Source of the DNA: Chloroflexota bacterium
GTDB lineage: Bacteria > Chloroflexota > Dehalococcoidia > Lucifugimonadales > Lucifugimonadaceae
Assembly (NCBI GenBank): GCA_018650185.1
Contig: JABIGL010000116.1
Span: 1 to 33,972 of the forward strand
Length of the DNA stretch: 33,972 bases
Direction of reading: 5' to 3'
In this document: in pieces, positions 23,982 through 33,972 of the stretch
Numbering within the stretch: the stretch's first letter is position 1
Layout: each line of letters opens with the position of its first letter
Program-made: the position numbers and the translations under genes
The notes under the pieces: model-generated
Databases searched by the model: none
What the model was told of the DNA's origin: nothing
The model's input: only the letters and a program-made list of their open reading frames with translations

Positions 23982-24971
23982 CTACGGCTGCGGTATCGCA
24001 TTCGCAAACATGTCGTCGAACAGTTCTTCAGGTTCCGGGAATGGACTGTTTCGGGCGAACTCAAGCGCCTCATCTATCTCGCCGCGAACTTCCGCGTTGA
24101 CCGCATCGCACTCTTCCTGCGTTGCGATCCCCTGCTCCACAAGGCGATTCGTGTGGATCACGATCGGGTCTCGCTGCCGCCACGTCTCGATCTCGTCTTC
24201 TGGCCTGTACTCGCCCCGACGGATACGGCCGAGACCCAGGGAGTGCTCTTCGTATCGGTAGGTCAAACCCTCAACCAGGCTTGGCCCCTCGCCTGCTCGG
24301 GCACGCTCAATCGCCACGCTGACCGCCTCATACATAGCGACCACATCCTGGCCGTCTACGAGCACACCAGGCATGTTGTAAGCGCTCGCGCGGTCGGAGA
24401 CATGCTCCACAGCCACGGTGTCCCGGTACGACGTCGTGACGGCGTATTGGTTGTTCTCGCAAATAAAAATGATCGGCAATTTCCATACCGAAGCCAGGTT
24501 CATCGACTCGTGGCAAGCACCCTGGTTTGATGCGCCGTCTCCGAAGAACACGGCCGATATGAAATCCTCGCCCTTGATCTTGGAAGCCAGCGCTGCTCCG
24601 GTCGCTACAGGCAGCGAAGACCCGAGTATCCCGGACTCGCCCAGGATTCCAATCGAGAAGTCGGCCAGGTGCATCGAGCCGCCTTTGCCCTTGCAGTAGC
24701 CGTCCACGCGTCCGAGTAGTTCGGCCATGGCGCCCTTAGGGTCACCGCCCTTGGCAAGCGGATGTCCATGCGAGCGGTGGTTACCGGCGATGTAGTCGGT
24801 GTCCTGCATGGCAACACAGGCACCAACGGCCACGGCCTCTTCGCCTATGTACGGGTGTGCTGCGCCACCGAACTCGCCCTTGGCATAGATGTCGATCACC
24901 GTTTCTTCAAAGTGCCGAATCGTCCACATACGGCGCAACATCAGCATCAGGAGATCTTTATCGAGAGCCAA
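23982..24971 (-). CDS. 2-oxoacid/acetoin dehydrogenase E1 component, alpha subunit
   Basis: 329 residues from TTG 24971, chosen because GAGGAGG lies 6 nt upstream; a longer frame to 25043 adds unrelated residues. The thiamine diphosphate motif runs from GDGASNQGACHESMN (about 144) to ICENNQYA, the GDG...NN pattern. HRSHGHPLAKGG and YCKGKGGSMH are also conserved in E1-alpha. TYRYEEHSLG near the C terminus corresponds to the region that is phosphorylated in eukaryotic E1, though nothing indicates that here. It is the first gene of the acoA-acoB pair; the length fits the AcoA/short PdhA group. Confidence 0.93.
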   Translation of the reverse strand: MALDKDLLMLMLRRMWTIRHFEETVIDIYAKGEFGGAAHPYIGEEAVAVGACVAMQDTDYIAGNHRSHGHPLAKGGDPKGAMAELLGRVDGYCKGKGGSMHLADFSIGILGESGILGSSLPVATGAALASKIKGEDFISAVFFGDGASNQGACHESMNLASVWKLPIIFICENNQYAVTTSYRDTVAVEHVSDRASAYNMPGVLVDGQDVVAMYEAVSVAIERARAGEGPSLVEGLTYRYEEHSLGLGRIRRGEYRPEDEIETWRQRDPIVIHTNRLVEQGIATQEECDAVNAEVRGEIDEALEFARNSPFPEPEELFDDMFANAIPQP

Positions 24972-25128
24972 GAGCTGCCTCCTCAGGCAAAAAACGGTTT
25001 GAGATGTTCGCCAGGCGTATCCGCCAACGGGGCACAATTGCACCGGTCCCGTAGCCGTTTTCCCTGCGAAACGCGGTGATTATATCCCCGCAGCGAGAAC
25101 TTTATCCGTAGAGGCGAACACCCGAGCG

Positions 25129-25416
25129 TTAAACGACCAGCCATATCGCAACGACCCACGCCCCGACGTGGAGCAGGACCGCCACCGTGTAGCGCCAAAT
25201 GAACGATGTCTTCACGGTCTTGTGTCGCAGCCCCCTCATGGCCCATATCCCGCCAAAGAAGCCTCCGAACAAGGCAGACAGGTACAACGTACGTTCACGT
25301 ATACGCCTTCCACCCTTCCGCGCCTGCCTCTTATCCCACCACACAAGTACAACCGACCAGAGATTCACGATCACCAGGTAGGCGCCGATAACGGCAATAA
25401 CGGTCAAATTCGTCAT
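25129..25416 (-). CDS. DUF1294 family membrane protein
   Basis: 95 residues with three predicted helices (about 3-25, 45-58 and 72-93). The family signature is complete: VWWDKRQARKGGRRIRE, then LSALFGGFFGGIWAMRGLRH and KTVKTSFIW. The function of this family is unknown. The start is ATG at 25416 with GAGGTG upstream; a GTG at 25425 lies on the ribosome binding site. It sits between E1-alpha and the gyrB promoter region, divergent from gyrB. Confidence 0.85.
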   Translation of the reverse strand: MTNLTVIAVIGAYLVIVNLWSVVLVWWDKRQARKGGRRIRERTLYLSALFGGFFGGIWAMRGLRHKTVKTSFIWRYTVAVLLHVGAWVVAIWLVV

Positions 25417-25472
25417 TAAAAACACCTCACATCGGTGGACCTGCTAACGGCGTTTACCAGGGTCCAAAATTT

Positions 25473-25501
25473 TTGCTTCGTATCTACGATTGTGTTACGA
25501 T
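25473..25501 (+). promoter_or_regulatory. Candidate sigma-70 promoter of gyrB
   Basis: TTGCTT (25473-25478) and TACGAT (25496-25501) are separated by exactly 17 bp, with TGTGT just before the -10 box. It lies about 200 bp upstream of the gyrB start in a region with no gene, so a long leader would result. Confidence 0.4.
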
Positions 25502-25697
25502 TGGCGGGTCGTGCATCTGGATTAAGGCACACGCGTACGCGAGGCCTGATCCATACCGGCAATGGCACCCGCAACGGTTGTGCTTGCTCAGACGTCGACA
25601 ACTTGTAATCACAAACCCAATCAGAACTGTCGCGCGTCCATTTTCGCCCCGGGATCGCACCCGAAGGCTTGCGACGAATGCACCCAACGACCGCTAA

Positions 25698-28160
<2,463 letters not shown>

Positions 28161-28164
28161 TAGG

Positions 28165-28200
28165 GTCGTCCGGACCTCAGGACGACGGCTAGAGGCCGTC
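28165..28200. terminator. Overlapping hairpins between gyrB and pyrE 3' ends
   Basis: GTCGTCC / GGACGAC (28165-28171 and 28180-28186) and GACGGC / GCCGTC (28184-28200) form two overlapping, mutually exclusive stems in the 28-bp space between the convergent stop codons, extending into the last codons of pyrE. No T run; a bidirectional terminator is plausible. Confidence 0.4.
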
Positions 28201-28764
28201 TGAAATTGCGACGTTGCCTTCTGGGTCTGCCTCGAGCATGGCCCGGAAGCGCACACCGCGCCTGCGAACCTCGTCGCTGCCGCCCTGGTGCCGGTCCAGT
28301 ACGCACAGAACGGCTACAACCTCGCAACCGAACTCCTGTATCGCATCCATAGCGATCAGCAAACTTCCGCCGGTGGATACCGTGTCGTCGAAAACCACGA
28401 CCTTCGTCCCCGGTTTAATGGCGCCTTCGACCTGTTTGCGCGCACCGTGCTCTTTCACAGCGTCTCGTACGAAATAGCCGTCCATTGGAGTACCCGCCTG
28501 ATGGCTTCGTAGCGCCAGTGCACCGGCGATCGGCACAGCGGCAACCGTTGGTCCTCCGACACCGGCCGCTCCGGCCTCCACAGCCATCGCAAGGAAGGCT
28601 TCCGACACCAGGTCAGCGCCCTCGGGATCAAGCGTCAAGACACGTCCGTCGAAGTAGTAGCTGCTTTTTGCTCCAGACGTCAGAGTGAAATCCCCGAATC
28701 TGAGAGCATCCAGTTCCTGAGCGCGTTCCAGTGTTCTTGTCGCAAGTTTCTTCAGATCAGCCAA
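28189..28764 (-). CDS. pyrE: Orotate phosphoribosyltransferase
   Basis: 191 residues from TTG 28764 (GAGGAG 9 nt upstream, 13 bp after the nadD stop). It joins orotate to PRPP in pyrimidine synthesis. The PRPP motif VVVFDDTVSTGGSL is intact. The substrate loop region FGDFTLTSGAKSSYYFDGR and the flexible-loop residues VRDAVKEHGARKQVEG are typical of PyrE. The open frame extends to 28992, but the added residues do not resemble the family and overlap nadD. It is the last gene of the obg-nadD-pyrE operon. Confidence 0.94.
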   Translation of the reverse strand: MADLKKLATRTLERAQELDALRFGDFTLTSGAKSSYYFDGRVLTLDPEGADLVSEAFLAMAVEAGAAGVGGPTVAAVPIAGALALRSHQAGTPMDGYFVRDAVKEHGARKQVEGAIKPGTKVVVFDDTVSTGGSLLIAMDAIQEFGCEVVAVLCVLDRHQGGSDEVRRRGVRFRAMLEADPEGNVAISDGL

Positions 28765-28777
28765 CTGTCGATTCTCC

Positions 28778-30759
<1,982 letters not shown>

Positions 30760-30923
30760 TTAATAAGGCGGTGGATAGCCGGGATACCTATTCTATTTAG
30801 GAGTGAATGGAGGCGGAACGGTTGAGAGGTTTATGTGGAAATCCTGTGCGCCCGGGGGTACTACGGGCCGATCGCCAATTTCTCGGCCCGTGACAAGACT
30901 GGTGTTTTCACAAGAAACCCCAG

Positions 30924-30932
30924 TTATCCACA
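30924..30932 (+). promoter_or_regulatory. DnaA box 1
   Basis: Exact consensus TTATCCACA in the probable origin. Confidence 0.85.
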
Positions 30933-30945
30933 AGATTCGGCAGAC

Positions 30946-30954
30946 TTATCCACA
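30946..30954 (+). promoter_or_regulatory. DnaA box 2
   Basis: Exact consensus TTATCCACA, 22 bp downstream of box 1 and in the same orientation, which puts both on the same face of the helix. Confidence 0.85.
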
Positions 30955-31053
30955 ACCTGACGATCAATAAGTGAATTGCGAGTAAACGCAAATATATGGC
31001 GTATGTCCGCAATCAAGGGCCCAAAAGGGCTACCAGATCGTGTGAAATCCGCC

Positions 31054-32439
31054 CTATCTGGGCTGGCTGGCCAGACGTTGCCGGATTGTAGCAATAACGC
31101 TTCTGAGCTCAGGGTCGGTCTCTATGAGTTCTTCGACCTTCTTCTGAGCATACAGAACAGTGGAATGGTCCCTACCGCCAAGCGCGAGACCCACCTGCGG
31201 GGAGCTAAGCGCGCTGGTCTCTCTGAGGAGATACATGGCAACGTGACGGGCCAACGAGACTTCTTTCGTCCTACGTGGACCCTTGAGCGTTTCTGAGTCC
31301 GTACCGAATTGTTCAGAGACGGCGTTGATAACGGCGGATGGGGTTCTCGGGGCTTCCGGCCGAGTGTTTAGAAGATCACCTAATGCTTTTCGGGCCACCT
31401 CGACCGTGACGGGCGCTCCGGTCATCTGAGCGTAGGCAACTATCCGGTTGAGTGAACCTTCAAGCTCTCGGACGTTGGAAGATGGGCGAGAGGCGACAAC
31501 GTCCAGGACATCCCCCGGAAGCTGTACCTGCATCACTTTGACCTTCTCACGAAGAATCGCTGTTCTCGTCTCGTAGTCCGGCGGCTGAATATCGACCACC
31601 AGTCCACCCTCAAGACGTGACTGGATTCGCTCTTCAAGCAAAGACTGTCGCGCAGGCTCGTCGCCTGTTACTACAACCTGTTTACCGCCCATGTGCAGCT
31701 CATTGAAGGTATGGAAGAACCCTTCCTGGGTTTGCGCCTTCCCGGCGATGAACTGGATGTCGTCAACGAGGAGTGCGTCCGCACCCCTGTAGAAAGCCCG
31801 GAATTGCTCGGTGGTGCCATCCTGGATGGAGCGGATGTAGTCGTTGGTGAACCGTTCACTACTGACATAAATGAGGTGCATGCCGCGGGACTTGAGTTCA
31901 TTCCCGATAGCCTGCAATAGATGGGTCTTGCCCAACCCAACTCCAGCGTACAGATATAAGGGGTTGTAAACCCGCCCGGGCTCTGCTGCGGCGCGGGTAG
32001 CGGCCGCGTGTGCCAGTTCGTTCGACGGACCGACAACAAACTCGTCGAAGGTATAGCGCGGGTTGAGAGGGAGAGATCCGAACTGGGACTCGCGCTCAAG
32101 ATCTGAACGGCTGGACCGATTAGAAGAATCGGCCTGTAACTCAGATGTCGGTTCACGGGTAGCCGGAACCGTCGGATTGGCCGGATCTGCTATGACTTCA
32201 AATCGCACGGTAACTGGTTGTCCTGCGATACGCTCTACTGCCCGCGAAATGGTCGCGGCCAAGCGTTCTTCCAGCATTGTTGCTGCGAAAGCGTTCTCGG
32301 TGCCGATGACCAGAGTTTCATCATCGAAACGCAGCGCCTGTGTGCCCTTAAGCCAGGTTTCAAAATTTGGCCTGGGCACTTCTAGCTGTAGACGGCCGAG
32401 TGTGGCGGTCCAGAGTTGTGATGGCGCTTGAGTGGTCAG
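31054..32439 (-). CDS. dnaA: Chromosomal replication initiator DnaA
   Basis: About 461 residues. Domain I includes LWTATLGRLQLEVPRPNFET, matching the usual LWxxxLxxL...FETWL. The AAA+ domain has Walker A GVGLGKTHLL (about 166), Walker B LLVDDIQFIAGK and the arginine/sensor regions. Domain IV ends with GGRDHSTVLYAQKKVEEL, the DnaA box-binding signature. The first standard start in frame is GTG at 32379, which cuts off the first helix of domain I and has no ribosome site. The family sequence continues 20 codons upstream to CTG 32439 (or ATT 32442), with AGAGGA 7 (or 4) nt before it and no ATG, GTG or TTG back to the preceding stop. The upstream start is therefore preferred. Confidence 0.95.
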   Translation of the reverse strand: MTTQAPSQLWTATLGRLQLEVPRPNFETWLKGTQALRFDDETLVIGTENAFAATMLEERLAATISRAVERIAGQPVTVRFEVIADPANPTVPATREPTSELQADSSNRSSRSDLERESQFGSLPLNPRYTFDEFVVGPSNELAHAAATRAAAEPGRVYNPLYLYAGVGLGKTHLLQAIGNELKSRGMHLIYVSSERFTNDYIRSIQDGTTEQFRAFYRGADALLVDDIQFIAGKAQTQEGFFHTFNELHMGGKQVVVTGDEPARQSLLEERIQSRLEGGLVVDIQPPDYETRTAILREKVKVMQVQLPGDVLDVVASRPSSNVRELEGSLNRIVAYAQMTGAPVTVEVARKALGDLLNTRPEAPRTPSAVINAVSEQFGTDSETLKGPRRTKEVSLARHVAMYLLRETSALSSPQVGLALGGRDHSTVLYAQKKVEELIETDPELRSVIATIRQRLASQPR

Positions 32440-32790
32440 AATGGCGTCCTCTGGCGGGATCAGAGAGGCGGGTGCTCGATGAATGATCCCGGGTCAAAAC
32501 AGGGACCGAAAATATGCTCTCGGTGTCGGTCCGCGCTGCACCTGCGCACCACTCCGAAGCCGCAGTAACGTTACCATGTACCCCGGGAAACACAACCCCC
32601 GCAGGGACTCAATTTAGAGTCGACAGATGGGGAAATATTTTGGCGGCTCGATTGACTCAAATATGCCGACTGCAGGTTGGGAAATGATCCGGAACCGTGT
32701 AATAAGCTCCGTGGCACCCGCGCGTCAACCCTCAACCCGATTCAGTTTTGGTGAGGACCAACAAAATCTGGTGATGAGGGGGTCAGCTCA
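32440..32790. other. 351-bp divergent promoter region of dnaA and fmt
   Basis: No gene is supported here. The region must carry the dnaA and fmt promoters. No perfect DnaA box was found, so the origin is more likely on the other side of dnaA. There is an imperfect inverted pair ATTTAGAGTC (near 32611) and GACTCAAAT (near 32654) around an A/T-rich GGGGAAATATTTTGG, which could be a regulatory site. Confidence 0.45.
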
Positions 32791-33726
32791 GTGACCCGGA
32801 TCGTTTTTTTCGGGACCCCTGATCCCGCGGCGAAAGCCCTCCGCGCTCTGGCCGAACAGGGCCATGACATTGTCGCGGTTTACACGCGACCGGACCGGAA
32901 ATCAGGCCGGGCCAAAGAACCGCAACCGACCCCGGTAAAAACGGCAGCGCTGGAGCTTGGCCTGCCGGTTCACACCCCTGCGAACCTGCGCGGTGATGAC
33001 ATCGTTCAGGCATTGGCCGCTGCCGCCGCGGATATCTTCGTCGTCCTCGCTTACGGGCGGCTTTTGCCCTCCGCAGTCCTGGAAATCCCGCCACGCGGCG
33101 TTCTTAATGTTCACCCCTCTCTACTGCCGCTGTACCGCGGGCCAAGCCCCGTCGTGTCGGCGATCCGTGACGGTATCACCGAGACAGGAGTCTCGGTCAT
33201 GCTTCTCGACGAAGGCATGGACACCGGACCCGTAGTCGCCCAATCGCCGCCTATACCGATCAAAGAGACCGACAACGCGGAAACGCTGACCAACGAACTC
33301 TTCACGCTGGGGGTCGATCTGATGGTCGAGAGCATCCCCGCATGGGAGCGCGGAGACATATCTGTTACGCCGCAAGATGACTCCGCTGCAACGGTCACAA
33401 GCCTGATCGAGAAATCGGACGGCGAACTAGACTTCAGCAAGCCTGCGACCGAATTAGCGCGGCTTATACGTGCCTATCATCCATGGCCGGGAACATTTAC
33501 CCGTTGGAACGGCAAGTTACTCAAAATTCTTGAAGCTGTTGCCTCGGGTAACACTGGGTCTCCCGGGGTTGTGAGGATCTCGGGGGATCAACTGGTGATA
33601 GGTACGGCCAAGGGAAGTCTGGATGTTCAGCGCCTCCAGTTGGAAGGACGTAGCGCCGTGACCGCTCAGGAGTTCCTTAGAGGTCACGGAGCCATCGAAG
33701 GCGCTTCGCTCCCATCGGATAGCTGA
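32791..33726 (+). CDS. fmt: Methionyl-tRNA formyltransferase
   Basis: 311 residues, full length. It transfers a formyl group from 10-formyltetrahydrofolate to initiator Met-tRNA. The N-terminal formyltransferase domain shows IVFFGTPDPAAKALRAL, VYTRPDRKSGRAKE, the active-site LNVHPSLLPLYRGPSP (Asn and His) and DEGMDTGPVV (Asp). The C-terminal OB-like domain begins around residue 205 with SLIEKSDGELDFSKPA and contains IRAYHPWPGTFTRWNGK. GTG start with AGGGGG about 8 nt upstream. It is divergent from dnaA. Confidence 0.95.
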   Translation: MTRIVFFGTPDPAAKALRALAEQGHDIVAVYTRPDRKSGRAKEPQPTPVKTAALELGLPVHTPANLRGDDIVQALAAAAADIFVVLAYGRLLPSAVLEIPPRGVLNVHPSLLPLYRGPSPVVSAIRDGITETGVSVMLLDEGMDTGPVVAQSPPIPIKETDNAETLTNELFTLGVDLMVESIPAWERGDISVTPQDDSAATVTSLIEKSDGELDFSKPATELARLIRAYHPWPGTFTRWNGKLLKILEAVASGNTGSPGVVRISGDQLVIGTAKGSLDVQRLQLEGRSAVTAQEFLRGHGAIEGASLPSDS

Positions 33727-33766
33727 CCGCTCGGATTACAAAACACACAGAAGAGGACACATCGAC

Positions 33767-33972
33767 TTGCGTTCTACCATCACCACCGGCGGCAATCTTG
33801 AATCGGTTCTTGGAACGGCCACCCTCGCGGTAGTCGGGGACCGGATTTATTCGTCCGGATTGATCCCATCCCAACGGGGCAGCGCTGTGTCAGAGACGCG
33901 GCAGGTGTATCAGGCGGCGGCCGACGTGATGCACAGGGCTGGTTCATCACTCAACGACGTGGTGCGCGTGCG
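33767..33972 (+). CDS. RidA/YjgF-family protein, 3'-truncated by window edge
   Basis: The frame is open from TTG 33767 to the end of the window (68 codons). It contains LAVVGDRIYSSGLIPSQRGS, then ETRQVYQAAADVMHRAGSSL and NDVVRVR, matching the N-terminal half of Rid-family proteins (VxGxxxYxSGxIP; AGxxxxDVV). RidA hydrolyses reactive enamine/imine intermediates from PLP enzymes; related subfamilies have other roles. The arginine that defines true RidA lies beyond the window. AGAGGA is 9 nt before the TTG. It starts 40 bp after fmt, so cotranscription is likely. Confidence 0.82.
   Translation, partial: MRSTITTGGNLESVLGTATLAVVGDRIYSSGLIPSQRGSAVSETRQVYQAAADVMHRAGSSLNDVVRV

Noticed and set aside
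32440-32790. Origin of replication upstream of dnaA
   Set aside because: No perfect DnaA box seen there, whereas two lie in the region downstream of dnaA.

Overview
This window looks like chromosomal DNA from a bacterium of moderately high GC content. The best guess is a member of the Chloroflexota (Dehalococcoidia/SAR202-like). That guess rests on gene style: many TTG and GTG starts behind good Shine-Dalgarno sites, a dehydrogenase complex with an AcoX-like gene, secreted putative zinc proteases, and intergenic palindromic repeats. No rRNA or phylogenetic marker was compared, so the taxonomy is an inference. I see no tRNA, rRNA, CRISPR array, insertion sequence or prophage.

Left part (1-11.3 kb). 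A 5'-truncated MFS transporter converges on a class III aminotransferase. A three-gene minus-strand operon follows: a TasA/camelysin-like secreted protein, a SipW-type signal peptidase and an Ig-like secreted protein. Divergent from it is a histidine-kinase-like protein whose ATP-binding half is degenerate, then an M48-like membrane protease. An OmpR-type response regulator lies opposite, and its DNA-binding domain is broken by a 9-base G tract. A plus-strand cluster then carries gamma-glutamyltransferase, a small membrane protein, a metallophosphoesterase and an SDR oxidoreductase.

Middle (11.4-25.4 kb). The genes of a 2-oxoacid/acetoin dehydrogenase complex are all on the minus strand but in two blocks: E1-alpha and E1-beta at 22.9-25.0 kb, E2 and acoX at 11.4-13.7 kb. 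Between them sit about 9.3 kb of unrelated genes. These are two paralogous membrane-anchored zincin-like proteins sharing a C-terminal domain present in three copies, 3-methyladenine glycosylase I, an S51 peptidase, a haloacid dehalogenase and a KAP-family NTPase with an unusual N-terminal domain. A 350-bp island of palindromic repeats also lies here. No E3 (dihydrolipoamide dehydrogenase) gene is visible.

Right part (25.4-34 kb). This is a replication-origin neighbourhood: gyrB on the plus strand, converging on obg-nadD-pyrE; then a probable oriC with two perfect DnaA boxes 22 bp apart; then dnaA, divergent from fmt; and finally the start of a RidA-family gene cut by the window edge. The dnaA gene appears to begin at a non-standard CTG or ATT codon upstream of the first GTG.
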